Below are positions 1 through 6,108 of a stretch of 6,108 nt of DNA, piece after piece. The notes under the pieces were generated by a model. It was not told where the DNA came from, made no database searches, and saw only the letters and a list, made by a program, of their open reading frames with translations. The position numbers and the translations under genes were made by a program. The number at the start of each line of letters is the position of its first letter. The stretch's first letter is position 1. Source of the DNA: Coprothermobacter sp. (GTDB taxonomy: Bacteria; Coprothermobacterota; Coprothermobacteria; Coprothermobacterales; Coprothermobacteraceae); contig DMVM01000069.1 of NCBI GenBank assembly GCA_003476705.1, positions 8,649-14,756 of the forward strand, given 5' to 3'.

Positions 1-540
1 TCATTTTTCTTTGGTGTGGTTGCCTTGTTCTTCTTTGTAATAACTTGGCCATTGTTCAATGTTGGTTTGATGACGCCAGGCTTTCACCCAGAGGTAGCAA
101 CCATATTCGAGAAAACCATTGAGTATGGCAGACACCTCATTCTTCCTCTAATGTTACTTGTTATTTTGGGAATGGGAGGATTCGTACGTTACGCTCGTTC
201 TTCCATGCTTGAAGTTCTTAACATGGACTACATTAGAACTGCAAGGGCAAAAGGTTTGCCTGAGGCGGTTGTAGTGAGGAAACACGCACTCAGAAATGCC
301 TTGATACCCATTGTTACACTGCTTGCACTGTCATTGCCTGGTATTCTTGGATCTGCACCAATCACTGAAACCATATTTAGTATTAACGGTCTAGGAAAGC
401 TGTACATAGACGCCTTGGGTGCCAACGACCAAATGACATTAATGGCTAACCTTGTGTTAACGATCTCGCTTGTCATAGTAGGCAACCTTCTGGCGGACAT
501 ACTGTACTCGGTGGTTGATCCCCGAGTCCGCTTAGGATGA
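1..540 (+). CDS. dppB: Peptide ABC transporter permease, DppB/OppB type (5' end outside window)
   Basis: The reading frame is open from base 1 and ends with TGA at 538-540, giving 179 residues; the N-terminal part, including the first membrane span, is missing, since full-length members run to about 305-340 residues. It is one of two membrane subunits of an oligopeptide/dipeptide importer in the cytoplasmic membrane. Hydrophobic segments lie at about residues 4-23, 46-60, 103-120 and 148-170 of the visible part. The cytoplasmic EAA loop that contacts the ATPases is clear at about 77-103 (YIRTARAKG followed by ALRNALIP), and the tail VVDPRVRLG is the usual end of DppB-type permeases. A GTG at 16-18 is in frame but is internal, because family similarity continues to the window edge. 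The stop codon touches the Shine-Dalgarno of the next permease, so the two are in one operon. Dipeptide, oligopeptide and nickel subfamilies cannot be told apart here. Confidence 0.93.
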   Translation, partial: SFFFGVVALFFFVITWPLFNVGLMTPGFHPEVATIFEKTIEYGRHLILPLMLLVILGMGGFVRYARSSMLEVLNMDYIRTARAKGLPEAVVVRKHALRNALIPIVTLLALSLPGILGSAPITETIFSINGLGKLYIDALGANDQMTLMANLVLTISLVIVGNLLADILYSVVDPRVRLG

Positions 541-546
541 GGAGGG
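540..546 (+). promoter_or_regulatory. Ribosome binding site of dppC
   Basis: AGGAGGG lies 7 bases before the ATG at 554 and starts on the last base of the dppB stop codon. It fixes the dppC start and suggests that dppB and dppC are translationally linked. Confidence 0.85.
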
Positions 547-553
547 AGTAGCG

Positions 554-1840
554 ATGGCCGATAAGGACCAAGAAAAGAAACTCAATAACAATACAAATAA
601 CGGCGCTACGAACGATGATTACGAGGTAGCGCAAGAGAGTTATTCTTTCTGGGGTGCGGTGTGGCGTAGATTCAGACGCCACAAACTCGCCATTGTGGGG
701 TTGTGGATACTGGTCTTCGTGTTCATCTTTTCCTTTATTGGACCGGTATTCTATACACTTGATCCAGCTGAAAACATTTTTGAAGAGGATGTTGCTAACT
801 TCTACATGTATAAGATTAATCAAGCAATTGGGAAAGATCCAGGGCTCAAAGAATATCTTGGCACCATGCTAACTGATTTTGAACAGACGCTAGCGAGAGC
901 AAATGATCTTAAAGCAAAGGCTGCAGCGGGCGACTATCAAGCTTTGAGTGAGCTTTCTTGGAGTAGAAGTGATTTGGCTTCTGCAGGTATGCAGATAATT
1001 AGCATGGTAGCCACCTACACTGACAGCAACGGAAATCAACCCTTCGCGTCCTATATGGATCTAACAAGATATCTAAGCCCACCAGGATTGCCTGTGGGAG
1101 CACCTGGGCATCCCCTTGGTACGGATGACCAAGGAAGAGACCTTTTGGCCAGAATCATGTTTGGTGGTAAGGTTTCGTTTGCTATTGGTATTGCATCGGC
1201 ATTGATAGCTGTCATACTTGGTAGCTTAATTGGTTTGGTTGCTGGATATGTTGGGGGCATCGTTGATTCGCTTCTCATGAGATTTGTGGATATCATGCTC
1301 TCCATACCGACTATGCCACTGCTGCTAGCGTTGTCACCGCTTCTTAGACGCTGGACAAAGAGTTTAACAGAAGGAATGGGATTAGGTGTATTTGGTTCCA
1401 TTCTACCGATGGTGCTTGTGCTGGCTCTGTTTGGCTGGATGGGCCTCTCCAGATTGGTTCGTGGCCAAGTTCTTTCACTTAAGGAGCAGCAATTCATTGA
1501 AGCAGCGCAGGCCATTGGCGTTCCCACGAGCAGGGTCTTGAGTAAACACTTATTCCCAAATGTTATTGCTCCTGTGGTTGTTGCTGCATCACTTGCAGTT
1601 GCTGGCAACATTTTGTCGGAAGCTAGTTTGTCCTTCTTGGGCTTTGGCATTCAACCACCTGCCACGTCATGGGGACAAATACTAAACGTTGCGGTTAACT
1701 TCATAAACAGTCCACAGCAAATCGTGCGATACTGGAACATGATATTTATCCCTGGTGCATTGCTGTTCTTCACTGTGCTTTCCTTTAACTTTGCAGGCGA
1801 TGGTTTAAGGGACGCAGTGGACCCCAGAATGAAGCTGTGA
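554..1840 (+). CDS. dppC: Peptide ABC transporter permease, DppC/OppC type, with large extracytoplasmic insertion
   Basis: This is the second membrane subunit of the peptide importer, 428 residues against about 290-320 for typical DppC/OppC. A polar, Asn-rich cytoplasmic N-terminus (1-35) is followed by the OppC_N segment WRRFRRHK and a first membrane span at 45-67. The conserved HPLGTDDQGRDLLAR motif comes only at 186-200, so about 120 residues separate it from span 1, where E. coli DppC has about 30. The intervening part (about 71-175) is hydrophilic and probably helical, and should face outward. Further spans lie near 207-230, 283-297, 337-356 and 395-413. The EAA loop is at 314-340 (FIEAAQAIG, then HLFPNVIAP), and the C-terminus DGLRDAVDPRMKL is typical. 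The ATG at 554 has a strong Shine-Dalgarno, and dppD follows after only about 10 bases. Family assignment is firm; the substrate is inferred as peptides. Confidence 0.95.
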   Translation: MADKDQEKKLNNNTNNGATNDDYEVAQESYSFWGAVWRRFRRHKLAIVGLWILVFVFIFSFIGPVFYTLDPAENIFEEDVANFYMYKINQAIGKDPGLKEYLGTMLTDFEQTLARANDLKAKAAAGDYQALSELSWSRSDLASAGMQIISMVATYTDSNGNQPFASYMDLTRYLSPPGLPVGAPGHPLGTDDQGRDLLARIMFGGKVSFAIGIASALIAVILGSLIGLVAGYVGGIVDSLLMRFVDIMLSIPTMPLLLALSPLLRRWTKSLTEGMGLGVFGSILPMVLVLALFGWMGLSRLVRGQVLSLKEQQFIEAAQAIGVPTSRVLSKHLFPNVIAPVVVAASLAVAGNILSEASLSFLGFGIQPPATSWGQILNVAVNFINSPQQIVRYWNMIFIPGALLFFTVLSFNFAGDGLRDAVDPRMKL

Positions 1841-1845
1841 GGTGA
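1839..1845 (+). promoter_or_regulatory. Ribosome binding site that decides the dppD start
   Basis: GAGGTGA overlaps the dppC stop codon and sits 5 bases before the ATG at 1851. The earlier in-frame GTG at 1842 lies inside this site and the TTG at 1848 is only 2 bases after it, so neither could use it as a normal ribosome site. ATG 1851 is therefore the likely start. Confidence 0.8.
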
Positions 1846-1850
1846 CATTG

Positions 1851-2870
1851 ATGGAAAAGGGTAATATCTTAGAGATAAAAAATCTTCAGGTTACGTTTTA
1901 CACTGAGGACGGCATCGTACATGCTCTACAAGGCGTTTCTTACGAAGTGCCTGACAACGAGACTTTGGGGGTTGTGGGAGAGTCTGGTTGTGGGAAATCC
2001 GTTACAGCGCTAACTGTGATGCGCCTGCTTCCCAAACCTCAAGCTCGTGTAGAGAGTGGCGAAATCTGGTTCAAAGATAAGGAGACTGGACAAGAGATAA
2101 ACATTCTCGAACAGTCTGAGGAGCACATGCGGCACATACGTGGTAACAAGATTTCTATGATCTTCCAGGAACCAATGACCGCGTTGAATCCAGTTTACAC
2201 AGTGGGAGATCAGATTATGGAAGCAGTCATGGTACACAATCCAGGTATAAGTAACAAAGAGGCGCGAGAACGCGCCATTGAAATGCTGAAGGTGGTTGGT
2301 ATACCAGCTCCTGAAAAGAGGGTGGATGACTATCCACACCAAATGTCGGGTGGTATGAGGCAGAGGGTCATGATAGCCATGGCTCTTTCCACTAATCCTG
2401 AAATACTCATTGCAGATGAGCCAACAACAGCGCTGGACGTTACCATTCAAGCTCAGATTTTGGATCTTATGAACAGACTGCAGGAGCAGTTTGGCATGAG
2501 CATTATTTTGATTACCCACAACCTGGGCGTGGTGGCTCAGAATGCTGATAGAATTGCTGTGATGTATTTGGGCCGCATAGTGGAGAAGGCAGCAGTTAGG
2601 GATATTTTCCACAACCCGAAACATCCTTATACCGAAGGATTGTTGGCTTCGGTTCCTCGTTTGGATAAAGGTGGGCAAAAGGAACATCTGCCGGGTATCA
2701 TGGGTAACCTTCCTTCACCGTATAACCCACCCCCTGGATGTAAGTTCCATCCCAGATGTCCCTATGTGTTTGATAGATGCAGAGTTGAGGAACCACCTGA
2801 AGTGGAAGTGAGCCCAGGACACATAGTTTGTTGCTGGCTCCACACGAAGGAGGAGACAAAACATGAGTAA
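1851..2870 (+). CDS. dppD: Peptide ABC transporter ATP-binding protein, DppD/OppD type
   Basis: This is one of the two ATPases that drive peptide import from the cytoplasmic side. From ATG 1851 it has 339 residues, close to the family norm. Visible motifs are Walker A GESGCGKS (43-50), the Q-loop glutamine in IFQEP (Q106), the signature SGGMRQR (166-172), Walker B ILIADEP with catalytic Glu at 190, and the H-loop His at 223 in ITHNL. The C-terminal oligopeptide-transporter domain holds [13 protein letters not shown] and four cysteines at 297, 303, 310 and 327 (spacing X5, X6, X16), with another at 328. In DppD/OppD homologues such cysteines hold a [4Fe-4S] cluster; occupancy here is inferred. 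All catalytic residues are intact. Its 3' end overlaps dppF by 8 bases. A longer form from GTG 1842 would add only three residues. Confidence 0.95.
   Translation: MEKGNILEIKNLQVTFYTEDGIVHALQGVSYEVPDNETLGVVGESGCGKSVTALTVMRLLPKPQARVESGEIWFKDKETGQEINILEQSEEHMRHIRGNKISMIFQEPMTALNPVYTVGDQIMEAVMVHNPGISNKEARERAIEMLKVVGIPAPEKRVDDYPHQMSGGMRQRVMIAMALSTNPEILIADEPTTALDVTIQAQILDLMNRLQEQFGMSIILITHNLGVVAQNADRIAVMYLGRIVEKAAVRDIFHNPKHPYTEGLLASVPRLDKGGQKEHLPGIMGNLPSPYNPPPGCKFHPRCPYVFDRCRVEEPPEVEVSPGHIVCCWLHTKEETKHE
2847..2856 (+). promoter_or_regulatory. Ribosome binding site of dppF inside dppD
   Basis: AAGGAGGAGA lies within the last codons of dppD, with its GGAGG core ending 9 bases before ATG 2863. It supports that start and, with the 8-base gene overlap, coupled translation of the two ATPases. 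Confidence 0.8.
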
Positions 2871-3834
2871 TAATGACATCCTGCTTGAAGTTCATGACCT
2901 GGTTAAGTGGTTCCCCATAAGGAGAGGATTGTTTGGCACTGTTCGGGGACACGTTAAAGCTGTGGATGGAGTGAGTTTTAATATTAGGGCACACGAGACG
3001 GTGGGTTTGGTAGGAGAAACAGGAAGCGGAAAAACTACTATTGGACGCCTCGTGTTAAGGCTTATACCTCTGACCAGAGGGAAGGTCATTTTTGATGGTG
3101 TTGACATAACGGCTTTGGATTACAGATCATTTAGGTCCATGAAGAAAGACATGCAGATCATTTTCCAGGACCCTTATTCTTCTTTGAACCCGAGGATGAC
3201 TGTTGGAGAAATCATAGCAGAACCTCTCATCGTACACACGAATATGACAGCTCAAGAGAGAGAAAAAAGGGTGTACGAACTTCTTGACCTGGTTACATTG
3301 AGGCCTGAACACGCTAGAAGATATCCTCACGAGTTTAGTGGTGGACAGCGTCAGCGCATCGGTATTGCTCGCGCACTGGCACTGAACCCCAAATTTATTG
3401 TCGCCGACGAGCCAATAAGTGCTCTGGACGTTTCCATTCAAGCACAGATCACAAACTTATTGATCGATTTGCAGAAAGAACTAGGGCTTTCCTTCTTGTT
3501 TATTGCTCATGACTTATCTGTAATTAAGCACATGTGCGACTCAGTGCTTGTTCTTTACTTGGGTAAGGTAATGGAATACGGTAGCAACGCAGACGTTTTC
3601 CAGCATTCGCGTCACCCATACACTCAAGCTTTGTTATCTGCGGTACCCGTACCTGATCCTGATTACAAGCGAGAGCGCATCTTACTGCAAGGAGAAATTC
3701 CTTCTCCGATTGATCCACCATCAGGGTGTGTGTTCCACACTCGTTGCCCCTATGCGACGGAAAAGTGTAGAACCGATCAACCAGAGCTACGCGAGGTCGA
3801 GCCTGGGCATTTGGTCGCCTGCCACTATGCTTAA
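2863..3834 (+). CDS. dppF: Peptide ABC transporter ATP-binding protein, DppF/OppF type
   Basis: This second ATPase should pair with DppD beneath the DppB-DppC membrane pair. It has 323 residues, normal for DppF/OppF. Motifs are Walker [10 protein letters not shown] (51-59), the Q-loop in IFQDP (Q102), the signature SGGQRQR (159-165), Walker B FIVADEP with catalytic Glu at 183, and the H-loop His at 216 in IAHDL. The N-terminal [12 protein letters not shown] is the usual DppF/OppF opening. The C-terminal domain has [13 protein letters not shown] and cysteines at 289, 295, 302 and 320 (X5, X6, X17), the same pattern as in DppD, so it too may hold a [4Fe-4S] cluster. Both nucleotide sites of the heterodimer therefore look competent. 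It is the last gene of the operon and is followed by a terminator after 18 bases. Confidence 0.95.
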   Translation: MSNNDILLEVHDLVKWFPIRRGLFGTVRGHVKAVDGVSFNIRAHETVGLVGETGSGKTTIGRLVLRLIPLTRGKVIFDGVDITALDYRSFRSMKKDMQIIFQDPYSSLNPRMTVGEIIAEPLIVHTNMTAQEREKRVYELLDLVTLRPEHARRYPHEFSGGQRQRIGIARALALNPKFIVADEPISALDVSIQAQITNLLIDLQKELGLSFLFIAHDLSVIKHMCDSVLVLYLGKVMEYGSNADVFQHSRHPYTQALLSAVPVPDPDYKRERILLQGEIPSPIDPPSGCVFHTRCPYATEKCRTDQPELREVEPGHLVACHYA

Positions 3835-3852
3835 CTGCTAAGGCATTTTCAG

Positions 3853-3894
3853 AGGCACGTCCTTAAAGGTGAAAAACGGGGACGTGCCTTTTTT
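3853..3894 (+). terminator. Intrinsic terminator of the peptide transporter operon
   Basis: A perfect 10-bp stem pairs AGGCACGTCC (3853-3862) with GGACGTGCCT (3880-3889), around a 17-base A-rich loop. A run of T follows at once (3889-3894, then GTTTT). Two further G-T pairs could lengthen the stem inward. There is no matching T run on the other strand, so it acts only on rightward transcription. It separates the operon from the gene that begins at 3996. Confidence 0.92.
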
Positions 3895-3962
3895 GTTTTG
3901 GTATGGAGTGTTGTTTTATTGGTATGCGTAGTCATATGTGGTTATGAAGAAGGTTAGTGCGT

Positions 3963-3968
3963 TAAAAT
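3963..3968 (+). promoter_or_regulatory. Weak candidate -10 box before the 174-residue gene
   Basis: TAAAAT matches the -10 consensus at five of six bases and lies between the operon terminator and the next gene, where a promoter is expected. No good -35 box is seen 16-18 bases upstream. The rest of the 100-base spacer 3895-3995 shows no repeat or other hairpin that I can support. Confidence 0.25.
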
Positions 3969-3995
3969 GTGATGTAAGGGGAGTGATTCGATACT

Positions 3996-4520
3996 GTGAT
4001 AGTAAACTTCATTGATTATTCCACGGCTTTATGGCCTTCCTTTGGTTGCACAGGGATCGTGCTTAACAATGATTTTCCGTGGTGCAGACAGCTAACCTTT
4101 GGTCACGAAGTATTAAGTTTGCGGCGTGCAATGAATTTTCTTAGAAAGAATGCTGATGCTGTGGGTGGCATAGTACTGGTGGGGGAGGGAGAAGAGGTTG
4201 AACCGCTCACTTCCTTGGCTCGCGACCTTGTAAAGCCTATCCGTTGGGTTCTAGAGAGCACTTCTCCATGCTCAGAAATGGCTCTTGGTTTTAACGATGT
4301 TCTATTGATGTTCTCTGGCAAGTTGAATTCCGAGTGGGAGTCTTTTAGTGACAGAATTACCTTGGGGATTTGGAAAAAAGAGCATATGAAGAAGGGTTTG
4401 GAAATTGCTTCTCAGCTTAAGCTACAAGTGGAAACACCATTTGAAGTAAAAAAGACTGACTACCCCCGTGTGACGACGTTTCAGTGGTTGTGGGGTTCAC
4501 TTAGCTGTGAAAAATATTGA
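3996..4520 (+). CDS. Uncharacterised protein, possibly a cysteine-depleted radical-SAM activase relative
   Basis: I do not recognise this 174-residue protein with confidence. The GTG start at 3996 is the first possible one, since an in-frame TGA lies at 3984; a Shine-Dalgarno-like GGAGTGA (3980-3986) stands 9 bases before it. There is no signal peptide or membrane span, so it is probably cytoplasmic. Its order of motifs recalls NrdG/PflA-type radical-SAM activases: FIDYS (5-9) where they have a DYPG motif, NDFPWCRQ (25-32) where they have CNFxCPYCHN, GGIVLVGEGEE (57-67) where they have GVVITGGEP, then WVLEST (84-89) and FNDVLLMFSG (99-108) like the later strands. Only one cysteine (C30) remains where three are needed to bind the cluster; C18, C92 and C171 are scattered. 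If related, it would not be a normal radical-SAM enzyme. The similarity is by eye only. The 3' end overlaps convergent lipA by 40 bases. Confidence 0.7.
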   Translation: MIVNFIDYSTALWPSFGCTGIVLNNDFPWCRQLTFGHEVLSLRRAMNFLRKNADAVGGIVLVGEGEEVEPLTSLARDLVKPIRWVLESTSPCSEMALGFNDVLLMFSGKLNSEWESFSDRITLGIWKKEHMKKGLEIASQLKLQVETPFEVKKTDYPRVTTFQWLWGSLSCEKY

Positions 4521-5356
4521 TCAGCAAGGTAAGACGATCTTACCATGGGGCCAGACACTACGGCTGGTATACCAAGGGATTGACCTATTTCTGAAAGCTG
4601 TTTAAACTCTTCCGGAGTATAGTATTTGTGTACGGGCCAATGGTTCTTTGATGGCTGCAAGTATTGACCAATAGTGACAATATCTACACCAGTCTTAAGT
4701 AGTTCTTCCAGCATATTCACTATGTCTTCCATGGATTCACCCACACCAACCATGAAGCCTGTTTTTGTTAGAAAGCCTTTGCTCTTAAAGAATTTGAGCA
4801 TGCTCAGTGAAACATCAAGATCTCCAGCAGGTCTGAGTTTTGGGAACAAAGGTCTTACCACTTCAACGTTATGAGCAAAGACATCTAACTGAGGTGCTAT
4901 GAACGCGTTCCAATGCTCTTCATTTTTCTTGAAGTCTGGTACCAGCGCCTCTACTTTCGTATTTGGGTTGACCTTTTTAACCTCTTCAACCACTTGCCGG
5001 AAAAAGACGCTCCCACCGTCCTCTAGATCGTCTCTGGTTACACTGGTCAGCACAACGTATTTTAAGCCGAGCCTTTTCACTGCTTGTGCCACACGGTGCG
5101 GTTCGGTTTTGTCCAGTGGTTGAGGCTTACCTGACTGTACGTTACAGTACAGACAGTGTCTTGTGCAAATACTTCCCATGATTAGAAAGGTGGCCGTTCC
5201 ATGGTTGAAACAAGTGCCAATATTGGGGCAGCGGCCTTCCACACAGATAGTATTTAGACCCAATCCTTCGAGAGCCTGGCGCACACCTTTTGCGGTTTCA
5301 CTGTCCTTAAGATTAGTTTTGATCCACGCTGGTTTTCTTATCTGATCATTGTCCAT
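4481..5356 (-). CDS. lipA: Lipoyl synthase
   Basis: LipA is a cytoplasmic radical-SAM enzyme that inserts two sulfur atoms into the octanoyl chain bound to the lipoyl domain of a carrier protein, such as glycine cleavage H protein or the E2 subunit of a 2-oxoacid dehydrogenase. The 291 residues match the family length. The auxiliary cluster cysteines are C38, C43 and C49 (CVEGRCPNIGTC). The radical-SAM triplet is C64, C68 and C71 (CTRHCLYC), after ATFLIMG. Further family motifs are TSVTRDDLEDGG (104-115), EALVPDF (136-142), HNVEVV (162-167), KTGFMVGVGE (198-207) and the C-terminal RSSY (273-276), whose serine ligates the auxiliary cluster. All catalytic residues are present. The ATG at 5356-5354 has no Shine-Dalgarno and lies 6 bases after a -10-like box, which suggests a leaderless mRNA. 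No lipB or lplA is nearby. Confidence 0.97.
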   Translation of the reverse strand: MDNDQIRKPAWIKTNLKDSETAKGVRQALEGLGLNTICVEGRCPNIGTCFNHGTATFLIMGSICTRHCLYCNVQSGKPQPLDKTEPHRVAQAVKRLGLKYVVLTSVTRDDLEDGGSVFFRQVVEEVKKVNPNTKVEALVPDFKKNEEHWNAFIAPQLDVFAHNVEVVRPLFPKLRPAGDLDVSLSMLKFFKSKGFLTKTGFMVGVGESMEDIVNMLEELLKTGVDIVTIGQYLQPSKNHWPVHKYYTPEEFKQLSEIGQSLGIPAVVSGPMVRSSYLADQYFSQLSEPHNH

Positions 5357-5362
5357 GAAGTC

Positions 5363-5392
5363 ATTCTACCACTTGACTATGGTCATATTGAA
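5363..5392 (-). promoter_or_regulatory. Candidate lipA promoter, possibly giving a leaderless mRNA
   Basis: On the - strand TAGAAT (5368-5363) matches five of six -10 bases, with a weak -35 TTCAAT (5392-5387) at an 18-base spacing. Only 6 bases separate the -10 box from the lipA ATG, so transcription would start at or next to the start codon. Confidence 0.5.
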
Positions 5393-5402
5393 GCTGTATA
5401 GT
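5373..5402 (+). promoter_or_regulatory. Promoter of comF-like gene, possibly giving a leaderless mRNA
   Basis: TTGACT (5373-5378) and TATAGT (5397-5402), 18 bases apart, each match the sigma-70 consensus at five of six positions. The ATG at 5409 follows the -10 box after 6 bases, where transcription normally begins, and no Shine-Dalgarno is present. It lies face to face with, and overlaps, the lipA promoter. Confidence 0.7.
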
Positions 5403-5408
5403 TAAACG

Positions 5409-5990
5409 ATGTTTTCTCTGTTTTCATGGTATGCTGACTATGTCGATGAAGTCAGTAAGCCCTGGGTAATCCCTAACCCAGACCCACGTGAGGTCACTTT
5501 TGGCAAATACACCGTTCATTATGCGTACTCTTACTACGGCCAAGTTAAATCTTTAGTGAAGCAGTGGAAGTTTCAGGGTGATCATGCTTTGGGCTTTAGG
5601 CTCGGGGAACTCATGGGCATTACTTACAATCGTCTACTTCAAGGCAAGGTGGTCTCTTACGTTCCACGTTACGGAGAAAGCTATCCCTATTTTGGGAATC
5701 ACTTGTTTTCTTTTTTGGCAGGCCTTCAGAAGACTGGGAACTGTGCTGTGGTACCCGCTTATGTAAAAACACGTGCAACCATGCCGCAAAAGACACTGTC
5801 GCGGTCAGCGCGTATGGTAAACTTGCATGACGCATTTGTACCCACAGGGGCAACCGCTGACATAGTGCTAGATGATGTGATGACTACGGGAGCAACGAGT
5901 CGAGTTTTGTATAAGTGCTCGCCGTTTAAAGTATGGCTGGTGCTGGCTCGAGTGGAGCTGGATTTGTCTTCAGATTTTCGTAAGGCATGA
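5409..5990 (+). CDS. ComF-family phosphoribosyltransferase-like protein without zinc finger
   Basis: This 193-residue protein belongs to the ComF group of type I phosphoribosyltransferase-fold proteins, linked to DNA uptake and DNA processing in competent bacteria; its biochemical role is not settled. The family marks are YYGQVKSLVKQWKFQGD (42-58), YVPR (84-87) for the usual PVP segment, the TRATMPQKTLSRSARMVN stretch (121-138) with its conserved T-Q-L-R-N pattern, DAF (141-143), and the PRPP-binding loop DIVLDDVMTTGAT (151-163) with paired aspartates 155-156. Two usual features are missing: the N-terminal CxxC zinc finger, and the RGFNQ motif after the PVP segment, where PYFGNH (93-98) stands. 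The only cysteines are C112 and C170. The ATG at 5409 is the only plausible early start: the next in-frame ATG is near residue 69, past conserved sequence. tRNA-Ser follows 20 bases after the stop. Confidence 0.85.
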   Translation: MFSLFSWYADYVDEVSKPWVIPNPDPREVTFGKYTVHYAYSYYGQVKSLVKQWKFQGDHALGFRLGELMGITYNRLLQGKVVSYVPRYGESYPYFGNHLFSFLAGLQKTGNCAVVPAYVKTRATMPQKTLSRSARMVNLHDAFVPTGATADIVLDDVMTTGATSRVLYKCSPFKVWLVLARVELDLSSDFRKA

Positions 5991-5996
5991 TATACT
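5969..5996 (+). promoter_or_regulatory. Candidate promoter of tRNA-Ser, extended -10 over comF stop codon
   Basis: TGATATACT (5988-5996) is an extended -10 element whose TGA is also the comF stop codon. A partial -35 TTCAGA (5969-5974) lies 16 bases upstream, inside comF. Transcription would begin near 6003 and give a 5' leader of about 8 bases before the tRNA. Confidence 0.5.
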
Positions 5997-6010
5997 TAGT
6001 TAGGAAAAGC

Positions 6011-6104
<94 letters not shown>

Positions 6105-6108
6105 TTTT

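Noticed and set aside
16..18. GTG as the start of the first permease
   Set aside because: The frame is open to base 1 and the homology to DppB covers only its C-terminal half, so the true start is outside the window.
1051..1650. Open frame of 199 codons on the - strand opposite dppC
   Set aside because: Antisense to a conserved permease, rich in Pro, Thr and Ser as expected for the reverse of hydrophobic codons, and without a family match.
2010..2687. Open frame of 225 codons on the - strand opposite dppD
   Set aside because: It lies wholly antisense to an intact ATPase gene, has no recognisable domain and its residue make-up (rich in His, Asn, Cys) is that of a reverse-strand shadow.
3841..3900. 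Bidirectional terminator or riboswitch-like leader after dppF
   Set aside because: There is no T run on the opposite strand and no second competing hairpin; it is a plain one-way terminator.
3911..3938. TTGTTT and CATATG as a promoter for the 174-residue gene
   Set aside because: The -10 matches only three of six bases and the spacing is 16; too weak to list.

Overview
The window reads as part of the chromosome of an anaerobic or peptide-fermenting bacterium, with a base composition that looks moderate (roughly mid-40s % GC by eye). Nothing in it fixes a species. Strong AGGAGG-type ribosome sites, a peptide ABC transporter and lipoyl synthase beside a ComF-like gene would fit a thermophilic, protein-degrading lineage such as Coprothermobacter or the Thermotogota, but that is a low-confidence inference. 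No mobile element, CRISPR array or sign of recent transfer was found.

Bases 1 to 3834 hold the 3' part of a dpp/opp-type peptide importer operon on the + strand: the end of the first permease (dppB-like), a second permease (dppC-like) with an unusually large extracytoplasmic insertion, and two ATPases (dppD-like and dppF-like). Both ATPases carry the C-terminal four-cysteine domain known to hold a [4Fe-4S] cluster in this family. The genes are nearly back to back or overlap, each internal gene has a strong Shine-Dalgarno sequence, and the operon closes with a clear intrinsic terminator (3853-3894). No substrate-binding protein gene is visible, so it must lie upstream or elsewhere.

Bases 3895 to 5356 hold a short spacer, an unrecognised 174-residue gene on +, and lipA (lipoyl synthase) on -. 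The two genes converge and overlap by 40 bases at their 3' ends. The small protein looks faintly like a radical-SAM activase of the NrdG/PflA type that has lost the cluster-binding cysteine triplet.

Bases 5357 to 6108 hold a 52-base divergent spacer, a ComF-like phosphoribosyltransferase gene on + without the usual zinc finger, and a complete tRNA-Ser(GCU) with encoded CCA. In the divergent spacer both lipA and comF have a TANNNT -10-like box exactly 6 bases before the ATG and no Shine-Dalgarno sequence. This suggests that both mRNAs are leaderless, in contrast to the transporter genes. The tRNA seems to have its own extended -10 promoter built over the comF stop codon.
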